From Fundidesulfovibrio magnetotacticus (GTDB lineage Bacteria; Desulfobacterota; Desulfovibrionia; Desulfovibrionales; Desulfovibrionaceae): a DNA stretch of 32,395 nucleotides. The notes under the pieces are model-generated. The model was not told the origin of the DNA and did no database searches. It was given only the letters and a program-made list of their open reading frames with translations. Of the stretch, positions 25,016 to 32,040 are shown piece by piece. Made by a program: the position numbers and the translations under genes. Position 1 is the stretch's first letter. Each line of letters opens with the position of its first letter. The stretch lies in the NCBI RefSeq assembly GCF_013019105.1, contig NZ_BLTE01000028.1, positions 1-32,395 of the forward strand, in the 5' to 3' direction.

Positions 25016-27117
25016 GCCCGGCCCCCTTCAGGAGCGTTCAACACGGCGGCGAGGCGCGGATCGAGCAGGGAGGGATCGGGCGGTCCCTCCGGCCCGGACG
25101 GGTTGGGCCGGGCGGAGGCGCGCACGGCTGCGGACGGCATGCCGGGCGACCCCGCCACGCTTCCGGGTCCGCCGTCCATGCCGCCCCGGCGTCCGCCCTT
25201 GCGGTCCTGGGCCTGTTCGGCCTTGCGAAGCTCCCTGGCGTGCTCGCCGATGGCCCGCGCAAGGCCCTGGTTCTGGCCCTCCAGCTCCTCGATGCGGCCC
25301 TTGAGCTGGGCCACCAGGTCCATGCGTTCGTCGTCCAGGAGGTATTCGGACACGTCGATGTCCATGAACTCGTACTTGGCCTTGACGGCCTTCACGATGC
25401 CCCTGGGCTCGCAGATGCCCAACTGGAGCCCGGCCTTGAGCAGGAGCTGGATCAGCTCGTCCATGATGTGCGCGCTCTGCTGGCGCTCCTGGGGGCCAAC
25501 GCCCACGTCGATGCTCACGGTCCAGCTGCCGGAGATGTCCTCGGGGGAGAGGGACACGTCCTGGCCCACGATGTCCCGGTCGTCCTCGGGGGGGTAGAGG
25601 CGGATGATGTCCAGCACGCGCGCCAGCATGCGCCGGAAGGCCCGGGCGATGCGCCGGGCGTAGAGCTTCTGGCGCTGCATGCCGGAGGAGAGGCGCATCT
25701 GCATGCCTGCGGCGGTCTTGTTGAGGGCGTCGTGGTCGAGTCCCTGCATGTTCTCGTTGACCCCGGACTCCTTGGCCACCTCCTGGAGCGTGAGCTGGAA
25801 GGCGTTGACCAGCATGGGGTCGCCCGGAGCGGGCACGATCTCCTGCACGGCGTTGAGGGCGGGCACCAGGGACACGTCGCCCGGCCCCATGGAGGCCAGG
25901 ATCTTGCGGGCGCGGGCGTCGGTGGTCAAATAGCCCCGGTAGGTTGAGAGGGCGGCGCTGTCCTGGATGTTGCGCAGCAGGTTTGAGAGCACGCGCTGGC
26001 GGTGGTCCAGCACGGCGGCGATGGGGCGTCCCACGGCCTTGTGGGGCTCCTTGTAGACGAAGCCCATCTCGAAGGGCGGTCCGCCGTAGGGGTTCTCCTC
26101 GGGGCCGCGCAGCACCACGTCCTCGCAGAGGGTGACGATGCAGGGGGCGAGCAGCCCCGATCCGTCCAGGTCCAGGCGGGTGTAGCACTCCCAGACGAGC
26201 ACCTCGCCCCGGGGCCGCGCGGCGGCGGCGTCGGCGTGGGCCTGGGCCATGGCGTCGGGGGGCGAGAGGCCGTCCACGTCGTGCTGGGTGTGGAACTCTC
26301 CGGCCACGTCCTCCAGGGCGTGGCGGTCGGTGAGCTTGTCCAGAAGGGCTTTGGCGCTGCCTTTGCGGTAGATGCCCGCCAGCTCCTGGCGGCGCACGAA
26401 GTCCAGGTCGCGCCGGACCACGTGGGCCACGAAGGGGTTGTTCTCCAGGTCGGGGTAGCCGGGGAGCATGCAGAGCTCGCGCGGGGGCACCACCTCCAGG
26501 TGGAAGCCCTTGTAGCGGGTGCGCCGCCGCACGGCCTTGGCCCCGCGCAGGCCGGAGACCTCGCGCCCGGTGTAGGGATCCTGGCGGGTGAAGGCCTTGC
26601 CGCCGCGCACGTCCACCAGGGTGGGGTCGCGCCGGGCCAGGTCCTCCAGTTCCTCGGTGGTCATTTCGGGCAGCAGTTCGGTGGAAAGCTCGAAGTCGTC
26701 GCGCTGGGTGATCTTCATGACGCCGTAGTGGTTCACCAGGCAGTCGTGCACGAAGTCCTCCACGAGGCGTTCGCCGTCCAGCTGGTTGAAGAGCTTGTGG
26801 CGCACGTAGCGCTTCAGGCGGTCGGCGCGGGCCTGGGCGTCCTTGCGGGCGGCGGGGTCTGGCTGACCGCCCACGGGTGTGAAGGCGAAGAAGTCGCCGG
26901 TGAAGACCTCCACCAGGCCGGGCTTCATCCACTCCACCACGGAGAAGATGGTGGGGTGCACGGTCTGGGACCAGCCGGGGCGCTCGTTGCCGTAGGGTTC
27001 GGCGCGGTAGGCGCGGTAATGCTTCTCGCGCTCGGCCGAGAGTTCGGCCTGGTGGGCGCGGGCCTTGTCCATGTCGGGCTTGAGGATGTGCAGCAGGTCG
27101 TCGTCGGAGAGGGGCAT
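25012..27117 (-). CDS. Phage portal protein, large podovirus type
   Basis: A 701-aa protein. Features include TVHPTIFSVVEWMKPGLVEVF, KRYVRHKLFNQ, a middle region with HLEVVPPRELCMLPGYPDL and FVYKEPHKAVGRPIAAVLDHRQRVLSN, SLVPALNAVQEIV, KESGVNENMQGLDHDALNKT and a long C-terminal helix (ELEGQNQGLARAIGEHARELR). This pattern and length fit the large portals of podoviruses such as the SU10/PhiEco32 group. Twelve copies would form the head vertex through which DNA passes. The C-terminal 80 residues are low-complexity. It starts 8 bp after the terminase stop with agg-ag upstream. The gene appears intact. Confidence 0.88.
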   Translation of the reverse strand: MPLSDDDLLHILKPDMDKARAHQAELSAEREKHYRAYRAEPYGNERPGWSQTVHPTIFSVVEWMKPGLVEVFTGDFFAFTPVGGQPDPAARKDAQARADRLKRYVRHKLFNQLDGERLVEDFVHDCLVNHYGVMKITQRDDFELSTELLPEMTTEELEDLARRDPTLVDVRGGKAFTRQDPYTGREVSGLRGAKAVRRRTRYKGFHLEVVPPRELCMLPGYPDLENNPFVAHVVRRDLDFVRRQELAGIYRKGSAKALLDKLTDRHALEDVAGEFHTQHDVDGLSPPDAMAQAHADAAAARPRGEVLVWECYTRLDLDGSGLLAPCIVTLCEDVVLRGPEENPYGGPPFEMGFVYKEPHKAVGRPIAAVLDHRQRVLSNLLRNIQDSAALSTYRGYLTTDARARKILASMGPGDVSLVPALNAVQEIVPAPGDPMLVNAFQLTLQEVAKESGVNENMQGLDHDALNKTAAGMQMRLSSGMQRQKLYARRIARAFRRMLARVLDIIRLYPPEDDRDIVGQDVSLSPEDISGSWTVSIDVGVGPQERQQSAHIMDELIQLLLKAGLQLGICEPRGIVKAVKAKYEFMDIDVSEYLLDDERMDLVAQLKGRIEELEGQNQGLARAIGEHARELRKAEQAQDRKGGRRGGMDGGPGSVAGSPGMPSAAVRASARPNPSGPEGPPDPSLLDPRLAAVLNAPEGGRA

Positions 27118-27125
27118 GGGGGCTC

Positions 27126-28436
27126 CTAGAGGAAGCGCGAGGCGTGGGCCTCGTCTTCCTGGATGAGGGTGTCGTCCGCCGGCCGGAAGCGGTCGGCGTG
27201 GGCCATGGTCAGGATGAAGGCGTCGGCCAGGTTGGGGGAGGGCACGCCCCGACGCCTGAGGTCGTCTTTGCCTTCCACCTTGAGCCGCCCGGAGGGCAGC
27301 ACGGCATAGGCGGGGCCGGAGAGTTCGGCCGCGAGCTTTCCGGCCAGGGGCAGGGAATCGTCCAAGGCCGTGACGCGGCTCTCGAAGAACTCCCTGGCCT
27401 TCCACCAGAGTTCGTCGCGGCGGCGGTTGAAGCGCTCGGAGGCCGCGGCGGACTCGGCCACGTTCACCGCCGTGACCGGCAGCCCCCAGCCCGCCAGGGT
27501 GTGGGCCACGCCCGCGCCCCAGCCCACGCTGTCCACCAGGAGGGCTTCGGGCCGGAAGTCGTGGAAGCGCTCGCGGGCGCGCCCGGCGATGGCCAGGGTG
27601 TCGTCCAGGCGGAACTCCTCCAGGTGCACCACCTTGCCGCCCCGGCGCACGGCGATGGCCGAGGGGTCTCCCGCCAGGGACATGCCCACGTCCAGGCCCA
27701 TGACGGCCGGGGCGTGCAGGTAGCTCACGGGGCGGCCCATGGCTTCGAGCACCAGCGAGAGGGGGATCAGGGAGTCGGTGGAGGCCACGTCGAAGTTGCA
27801 CTCGTACTCCTGGTCGTACTGGGCCTGGGACATCTGGGCGCGGGCGCTGGCCAGCTCGCCCGGCGCAATGAGCCCGGTGACGCTGGCCGGGAAGCGCCCG
27901 GCGTACCAGTCTGGCTCGCGCAGGGCGGTCTGGTAGAGGTCGAAGAAGTGGTCGTGTCCGCGCGGCGTGCCGATGAACACGGCGAAGCCCTGGCGGTCCG
28001 AGAGGGCGGGGCGGATTACGGAGGCGTAGGCCCCGGGTCGGAAGTCGGCGTATTCGTCCAGGACCACGCCGTCGAGGTAGATGCCGCGCAGTCCGTCGGG
28101 GTTGTCGGCCCCGTGGAGGGTGATTCGCGAGCCGTTCTCGAAGTCCAGGCGCAGTTCGTTCTCGCTGGCCTTCGCGCCGGGCACGCGCAGGCCGAAGCGC
28201 TTGAGGTAGTCCCAGGCCACGCGCTTGGCCTGGCAGAGCGCCGGGGCCACGTAGGCCAGGCGCTGGTCGGGGAATCCGGGGCGGTGCGCGGCGTCGATGA
28301 GCGCGTTGACGCAGAGCACGGTCTTGCCGAAGCGGCGGTGGCAGACGAGCACCGAGAAGCGTCGCAGGCCCTCGTGGATCTGGCGCTGGAAGCGGTGCGG
28401 GACGTAGCCGGTGTGCACGGTGACGTCGGTGTTCAT
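27126..28436 (-). CDS. Phage terminase large subunit
   Basis: A 436-aa protein. The ATPase has Walker A CHRRFGKT (residues 32-39), VAPALCQAKRVAWDYL, Walker B GVVLDEYAD (about 123-131) and the coupling segment FIGTPRGHDHFFDLY. The nuclease has MGLDVGMS (D249), LLVDSVGWGAGV (D302) and PNLADAFILTMA (about 410). All key acidic residues are present, so the packaging motor appears functional. It would translocate and cut phage DNA together with the portal. The ATG at 28436 has no clear ribosome-binding site; a possible promoter and palindrome lie directly upstream. No small terminase gene is seen next to it. Confidence 0.93.
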   Translation of the reverse strand: MNTDVTVHTGYVPHRFQRQIHEGLRRFSVLVCHRRFGKTVLCVNALIDAAHRPGFPDQRLAYVAPALCQAKRVAWDYLKRFGLRVPGAKASENELRLDFENGSRITLHGADNPDGLRGIYLDGVVLDEYADFRPGAYASVIRPALSDRQGFAVFIGTPRGHDHFFDLYQTALREPDWYAGRFPASVTGLIAPGELASARAQMSQAQYDQEYECNFDVASTDSLIPLSLVLEAMGRPVSYLHAPAVMGLDVGMSLAGDPSAIAVRRGGKVVHLEEFRLDDTLAIAGRARERFHDFRPEALLVDSVGWGAGVAHTLAGWGLPVTAVNVAESAAASERFNRRRDELWWKAREFFESRVTALDDSLPLAGKLAAELSGPAYAVLPSGRLKVEGKDDLRRRGVPSPNLADAFILTMAHADRFRPADDTLIQEDEAHASRFL

Positions 28437-28445
28437 GGACAGGGC

Positions 28446-28473
28446 AGTGTAGCGGGGAATCGTCTCCTGTCAG
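28446..28473 (-). promoter_or_regulatory. Possible sigma70 promoter of the terminase operon
   Basis: Reading leftward, CTGACA (28473-28468) and TACACT (28451-28446) are 16 bp apart, immediately downstream of the 20-bp palindrome. The start site would fall close to the ATG, giving a very short leader, consistent with the absence of a Shine-Dalgarno sequence. Confidence 0.3.
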
Positions 28474-28498
28474 CCCACATAGCGCTATGTGGGGAAAA
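28471..28498. repeat. 28-bp repeat with 20-bp perfect palindrome, copy 1
   Basis: CAG, then the palindrome cccacatagcgctatgtggg (28474-28493), then GAAAA. It lies 38 bp upstream of the terminase start and next to its possible -35. Copy 2 at 29259-29286 differs by one base. Likely a dimeric protein-binding site. Confidence 0.75.
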
Positions 28499-28530
28499 AC
28501 CCGGCCGGACCCGAAAATAGTCCGGCCGGG
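28495..28530 (-). terminator. Rho-independent terminator after the adaptor gene
   Basis: On the minus strand an 11-bp stem CCCGGCCGGAC/GTCCGGCCGGG with a 9-nt loop is followed by TTTTT. It ends adaptor transcription, so terminase and portal need their own promoter. Confidence 0.75.
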
Positions 28531-28594
28531 TCGGTCCTGTCGGCCCGTTGCCGAAGTCGATCGTTGCAGCCCGCGAGTTGTTTTCGACAGGCTG

Positions 28595-29206
28595 CTAGGC
28601 CAGCCACCCCCTGCGCGTGACGGTGACGGGCGAGATGGCGGAATAGGTGTTGAGGAGGTTGTTCTCCATGTCCTGGAGGAGCTGTCCGTCCTGGGCCACG
28701 TCCATCTCGTCGATGTTCTTCAGGCGCAAGGCGGCGTATTCGGCCACGATGTCGTCGAGCTTGCCGTCGAAGGGCGTGGGGGCGTCCATGTCCAGGCCTT
28801 CGAGGTCCACCAGGGGCCAGTAGATCAGCGTGAGGGCCTTCGCCGACGAGGGGGCGGCGGCCAGGAGCAGGGAGTCGCCGCGCACGATCCAGGCGGAGCA
28901 CTCGGCCGGGGCGGCCAGCTGCTGCCAGGAGTCGTCGCCGTGCTTGGTCAGGCGGGCGTGGGTGTCGTCGCGGTAGAGCCCGTAGTCGGCCATGAAGTCG
29001 GCGGGCAGGGGGTAGTCCGCGCGGCCGGGTTCCGCGAGGAAAACGTGCACGGCGCGGCCCAGTTCAACGTCGTTGCGGTAGAGCACGTGGGAGAGCCTGC
29101 GGTAGGCCTTGGCCACGGCCTTGAGGATCTGCTGGTCGCTCCAGCGGGTCTTGGCCTCGTCGGCGAGTTCGAGCCTGATGTCTTCCAGGAGTTCCGATAC
29201 GGTCAT
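28595..29206 (-). CDS. Phage head-tail adaptor-like protein
   Basis: A 203-aa protein. It starts MTVSELLEDIRLELADE, then KTRWSDQQILKAVAKAYRRLSHVLY, and later YPLPADFMADYGLYRD, LTLIYWPLV and LDDIVAEYAALRLKN. The amphipathic N-terminus and 'L.DI..EYAALR' helix resemble head-completion/adaptor proteins that sit under the portal in podoviruses and siphoviruses. The ATG at 29206 has aaagga eight bases upstream. It is transcribed leftward and ends in a terminator before terminase. Family assignment rests on general pattern and position, so moderately sure. Confidence 0.65.
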   Translation of the reverse strand: MTVSELLEDIRLELADEAKTRWSDQQILKAVAKAYRRLSHVLYRNDVELGRAVHVFLAEPGRADYPLPADFMADYGLYRDDTHARLTKHGDDSWQQLAAPAECSAWIVRGDSLLLAAAPSSAKALTLIYWPLVDLEGLDMDAPTPFDGKLDDIVAEYAALRLKNIDEMDVAQDGQLLQDMENNLLNTYSAISPVTVTRRGWLA

Positions 29207-29258
29207 GTCGCGTCCTTTGCCAGGGCGCGGCCACCATAGCGCAAGGCGGGGCGCGGCG

Positions 29259-29286
29259 CAGCCCACATGGCGCTATGTGGGGAAAA
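29259..29286. repeat. 28-bp repeat with 20-bp palindrome, copy 2
   Basis: CAG, cccacatggcgctatgtggg (29262-29281), GAAAA. One base differs from copy 1, breaking one pair of the palindrome. It lies between divergent genes, 56 bp upstream of the adaptor start and 24 bp upstream of the -35 of the NYN gene, so it could control both. Confidence 0.75.
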
Positions 29287-29304
29287 TGCGAAAAAATGCT
29301 CGAT

Positions 29305-29333
29305 TTGACGGGGCATGGGCGAAGGCCTACACT
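29305..29333 (+). promoter_or_regulatory. Sigma70-like promoter of the NYN gene
   Basis: TTGACG (29305-29310) and TACACT (29328-29333) with a 17-bp spacer, 33 bp before the ATG. Optimal spacing and good hexamers. Confidence 0.6.
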
Positions 29334-29366
29334 CGCTTTCCATACTGACTTGATCGGAGATGATGC

Positions 29367-30134
29367 ATGAACGTTTCGATTCTCATCGATGGCAGCTTTT
29401 TCTGGATGAAACACATGGAAGCCCGCCTGGGCCAGCCGCCCACGGCGGAGTCGGTGCGCATGGCCACCGACCTCGTGATGGACGATCCCGAATTCGACAA
29501 CGACAGCCTCTTCCGCTCCTATTATTACGATTCGCCGCCCTACGGGGGCAAGGCCGTGCACCCCATCTCGCAGCGGGAGATCGAGTTCTCCACCACCGAA
29601 CAATACCGCATCAAACACGAATACCTCGACCAGCTGCGTCGCATGCCGCGCATGCAGCTGCGCCTGGGCTCCCTGGCCATGCAGGGATGGAAGCTCAACA
29701 AGAAGAACATGCGCGGCATCATGGATTCGCTCTACCACAACCGTCCGCTTCAGCCCCAGGACGTGTCCATCAACCTGGTGCAGAAGGAGGTGGACATGCT
29801 CATGGGCCTGGACATCGCCTGGATGGCCGCCCGGGCCATGGTGCACAAGATCGTGCTGCTCACGGGCGACGCGGACATGATTCCGGCCATGAACTTCGCG
29901 CGCGAGCACGGCATGCTCGTTTTCGTGGCCAAGTTCGGCTACTACCTTTCGGACAAGCTGCGCGACCACGCCGACGGCGTGGTGGAGTTCACCCTGCCCG
30001 CGCCCGAGCGGCTCCACGTCCCGCCCGCGCGGGTGGTCTCCATGCCCGCCCCCGTCCCGGCCCCGGCCCCCGTGCCGGAGCCCCGGGCCGAGGAGGAGCT
30101 TCCCGAGCCCCCCGACGAAACCCTCTACGAATAG
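29367..30134 (+). CDS. NYN-domain protein (LabA/DUF88-like putative RNase)
   Basis: A 255-aa protein. The PIN-like NYN fold is indicated by ILIDGSFFW (D8), the internal acidic pair EVDMLMGLDIAW (D143, D149) and IVLLTGDADMIPAMNFARE (D168, D170), followed by LVFVAKFGYYLSDKLRDHAD. These are the expected metal-binding Asp positions, so it is probably an active endoribonuclease. The N-terminal part has an unusual 90-residue insert (DSLFRSYYYDSPPYGG and so on), and the C-terminus is a Pro/Ala/Glu-rich tail of about 45 residues. It is transcribed against the phage genes with its own promoter and terminator, as morons are. It may act in host RNA turnover or phage exclusion; function not shown. Confidence 0.85.
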   Translation: MNVSILIDGSFFWMKHMEARLGQPPTAESVRMATDLVMDDPEFDNDSLFRSYYYDSPPYGGKAVHPISQREIEFSTTEQYRIKHEYLDQLRRMPRMQLRLGSLAMQGWKLNKKNMRGIMDSLYHNRPLQPQDVSINLVQKEVDMLMGLDIAWMAARAMVHKIVLLTGDADMIPAMNFAREHGMLVFVAKFGYYLSDKLRDHADGVVEFTLPAPERLHVPPARVVSMPAPVPAPAPVPEPRAEEELPEPPDETLYE

Positions 30135-30199
30135 CTGCTGCCCTGCGCGCCGGTCCCCGGGTCTGCCGGGGGCCGACGGGCAGGCGCTGCGAACCGGGC

Positions 30200-30232
30200 A
30201 GGCCCTATGCGCGGCGCGAGCGCATCGGGCCT
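30200..30232. terminator. Hairpin between NYN gene and gene A'
   Basis: AGGCCC-t-ATGCGC pairs with GCGCAT-c-GGGCCT around a 7-nt loop. It lies between the convergent ends of the two genes. No T-run, so probably a weak or bidirectional terminator. Confidence 0.55.
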
Positions 30233-30235
30233 GGC

Positions 30236-30523
30236 TTATTTGCGCCTGAAGTTCGGCGGTGGGGGGGCCTCCGCAGGGGAGGGGCGAGCTGAGGAACGCC
30301 GCCCTGTCCATCGGCCCGGGACGCGCCAGTCTGGCTGCACGATGGTGAGAAACTCTTCAGGCACAGGGGCCGCGCCGGGCAGGCAGGTCTTGAACTCGGG
30401 ACGCGCCTTCAGCAGCCAGTCCAGCTGGTCCGGGTCGATGTTCAGGGCCAGCACGCCCAGGTTGTCCTGGGTGGCCTCGGCGCGCAGCTCCGAATCCGTG
30501 AGCGTGATGCGGTGTTCGATCAT
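30236..30523 (-). CDS. Small phage protein A' (short paralogue of the gene at 32041)
   Basis: A 95-aa protein starting MIEHRITLTDSELRAEATQ. Residues 6-28 are identical to the visible start of the protein at the right edge of the window, as is DQLDWLLK.RPEFK.C further on. Exactly 40 codons present in the long version are missing here. After RPEFKTC the tail differs and becomes Arg/Pro/Ser-rich (RWTGRRSSARPSPAEAPP). The ATG at 30523 has aaggag upstream. It lies directly after the capsid fragment in the direction of transcription. Function unknown; the acidic helical beginning suggests a small virion or regulatory protein. Confidence 0.7.
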   Translation of the reverse strand: MIEHRITLTDSELRAEATQDNLGVLALNIDPDQLDWLLKARPEFKTCLPGAAPVPEEFLTIVQPDWRVPGRWTGRRSSARPSPAEAPPPPNFRRK

Positions 30524-30535
30524 GCGTGCTCCTTG

Positions 30536-30564
30536 AAAGGGGGCGGACCCTCCAGCCCGCCCCC
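30536..30564 (-). terminator. Terminator after the capsid gene remnant
   Basis: Minus-strand stem GGGGGCGG/CCGCCCCC with a 10-nt loop followed by TTT. Capsid genes often end in such a partial terminator. Confidence 0.55.
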
Positions 30565-30582
30565 TGGTTGAGGGTTAGCCGC

Positions 30583-30933
30583 CTAGTCGGTGGCGCACTT
30601 GGAGCACTTGGCCGCGCTCTTCTCGCCCGGCATCACGAACGTGGCCTCCACCACGGACTGGCACTTGATGGAGTCGCCGGTCTTGGCCAGCTCCACGCAC
30701 TTGAACGGGCGCAGGGTGGCCACGGAGCAGCGGTCGGGGGCGTAGACGGTGACGCGGTCGTACTTGGTGCCGGAGTCGTCGTCCTTGGCCAGGTAGCGGT
30801 CGATGGTCACCTTCATGCGCCCGAAGGGGGTCTCCAGCACCATCACGGCCATCACCAGGGTCTGCTCCGAGGCGTTGGTGTTCACCGTGATGCGCCCGGC
30901 CTGGTTCCAGTTGGCCACCTTGCCGACAAACCG
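30583..30933 (-). pseudogene. C-terminal fragment of an SU10/DUF5309-type major capsid protein
   Basis: The last 116 or so codons of a capsid gene: VGKVANWNQAGRITVNTN, LVMAVMVLETPFGRMKV, VTVYAPDRCSVATLRPFKC, ELAKTGDSIKCQSVVEATF and MPGEKSAAK. The 'LETPFG..KV', 'A.LRP' and 'LAKTGDS.K....E.TF' pattern is the ending of the SU10 major capsid protein family (DUF5309). Near 30925-30940 the high-GC coding DNA stops and AT-rich DNA begins; the frame reads on for about 65 codons but is Cys/Met-rich and unrelated. The N-terminal two thirds are absent from the window, so this copy cannot make a shell. Confidence 0.75.
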
Positions 30934-30944
30934 CCCAAGTCGGA

Positions 30945-30973
30945 TTGACACCAGCCAAAACTCAGCATAAAAT
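30945..30973 (+). promoter_or_regulatory. Near-consensus sigma70 promoter of the AT-rich cassette
   Basis: TTGACA (30945-30950), 17-bp spacer, TAAAAT (30968-30973). A perfect -35 with ideal spacing, starting at the junction with the capsid fragment. The expected leader is about 80 nt and contains the palindrome gcatgcatgc (31021-31030). Confidence 0.75.
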
Positions 30974-31060
30974 CTGAATTCTGTATATTTAGAGTAAAAT
31001 TTGTTTCGGATGACATGTACGCATGCATGCTGCCCATGACACATGCACATGGAGAAACAT

Positions 31061-31343
31061 ATGTTCATCCCCTGGCGTATTGTTCGCGAAGAATCTAAGT
31101 ACTTGCTTGGTGGCACAGTATACGCTTTGGCCCTCATCCTTATAATACATGTAGGCAGGCTTTTTTTTTATTAATGCAAGCACAGTAGCTCAAAAAAGCG
31201 AGACAACTTCTGTGTCGACAGAGCCCCCTGACCACGATCAAATTTTTATTCGAAGATATTGGGCAACGGCTACTGTTTTTGCAACGGTATTGTTCGTCTT
31301 GTCTATATGCCTTAGAATTTACACTGGAGGGTGCCATGAATAA
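31061..31343 (+). CDS. Predicted two-helix membrane protein, split by a T9 tract
   Basis: The ATG at 31061 has ggag six bases upstream. As written, translation gives 37 aa: MFIPWRIVREESKYLL, a hydrophobic helix (YALALILIIHVGRLFFY) and a TAA at 31174, just after nine T (31161-31169). If one T is skipped the frame stays open to 31343 and gives a 93-aa protein. This has helix 1, a polar loop (INASTVAQKSETTSVST, PPDHDQ) and helix 2 (ATATVFATVLFVLSICL), ending RIYTGGCHE. The well-formed second half suggests that full length is the real or alternative product, by slippage or phase variation, unless T9 is a sequencing error. No family recognised. AT-rich, own promoter and terminator. Confidence 0.6.
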
Positions 31344-31443
31344 CTACTCGCGCTACATTCTACATAATAAATCGGCGCTTGTCGGAATGGTGCTGGCCTC
31401 ATTCTATTTTGGCTTCATATTTCCTTGTCTGATCAATAAATAG
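31336..31443 (+). CDS. 35-aa single-helix membrane protein
   Basis: MNNYSRYILHNKSALVG, then a hydrophobic helix (MVLASFYFGFIFPCL) and INK. Its ATG overlaps the last 8 nt of the preceding ORF in its shifted frame, with ggaggg four to five bases upstream, a good arrangement for coupled translation. It ends six bases before the terminator stem. Too short for family recognition. It could be a partner, inhibitor or toxin-like peptide of the two-helix protein; this is inference. Confidence 0.55.
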   Translation: MNNYSRYILHNKSALVGMVLASFYFGFIFPCLINK

Positions 31444-31448
31444 TGCCA

Positions 31449-31480
31449 GGCCCGGAACTGTTTAAAGATCCGGGCCTTTT
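31449..31480 (+). terminator. Rho-independent terminator of the AT-rich cassette
   Basis: An 8-bp stem GGCCCGGA/TCCGGGCC with a 12-nt loop is followed by TTTT. It closes the rightward unit three bases before the end of the opposing gene at 31483. Confidence 0.8.
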
Positions 31481-31482
31481 CA

Positions 31483-32028
31483 TCACTGATCCTTATGAGG
31501 ATTCATGTAGTGCCACCCGTCGTGCGACAAGCTATCTGCCCAACTACTTGCCGCATACGCCAATCCCTGCGCATACCTATCAGGCAATCTTAGCATCTTT
31601 GACCCTATTTTCACCGCATTTCCCACCCCCTTGGCAATCTCACCGCCCATGTACCCATGCAGAAAATCCGTTGCCGAATCCGCTACCGGCTTCACATCTG
31701 GATGCGGCGGCGGCGCATCGTGGCGGTGGTCAAACTCGGGCCCCATGCTCGGCGTATCCGGCGTATTGTGCCACTCTTCACGCTTTTTTAGGTAGGCTTG
31801 ACGCTTTTGGTTGCTCACGTCTGATTCCAATCGTTGCGCATTGATCCTCGCCGCTTCGTCAGGAGCGATCCTTACCGTTGCCTCCGGTATCTCGCCGTAC
31901 TCTCGGTACGTTTCTCCTTCGCTCTTGTGGTAGATGTGGCCGCCGAACGAGAAGTCGTCCTGGCCGTAGACTTTGTTGATGGCCTCGTCGTTCATCTTGA
32001 AACTCGGATCGTCGATACGCTCTGGCAT
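31483..32028 (-). CDS. Hypothetical phage-island protein B
   Basis: A 181-aa protein. The N-terminal half is charged (MPERIDDPSFKMNDEAINKV, ATVRIAPDEAARINAQRLES, NQKRQAYLKKREEWHNTP). The middle is His/Pro-rich (FDHRHDAPPPHPDVKP), and the C-terminus has small-residue helices (FLHGYMGGEIAKGVGNAVKIG, AYAASSWADSLSHDGWHYMNP). No family recognised. The ATG at 32028 has aaggag eight bases upstream and follows gene A by 12 bp, so the two form an operon. GC is lower than in the packaging genes. It may be a virion-internal or accessory protein. Confidence 0.65.
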   Translation of the reverse strand: MPERIDDPSFKMNDEAINKVYGQDDFSFGGHIYHKSEGETYREYGEIPEATVRIAPDEAARINAQRLESDVSNQKRQAYLKKREEWHNTPDTPSMGPEFDHRHDAPPPHPDVKPVADSATDFLHGYMGGEIAKGVGNAVKIGSKMLRLPDRYAQGLAYAASSWADSLSHDGWHYMNPHKDQ

Positions 32029-32040
32029 GATGCTTCTCCT

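Noticed and set aside
30958-31137. Extension of the capsid remnant frame to an ATG at 31137
   Set aside because: This part is AT-rich, Cys/Met/Tyr-rich and antisense to the promoter and first ORF of the cassette. It shares nothing with the capsid family.
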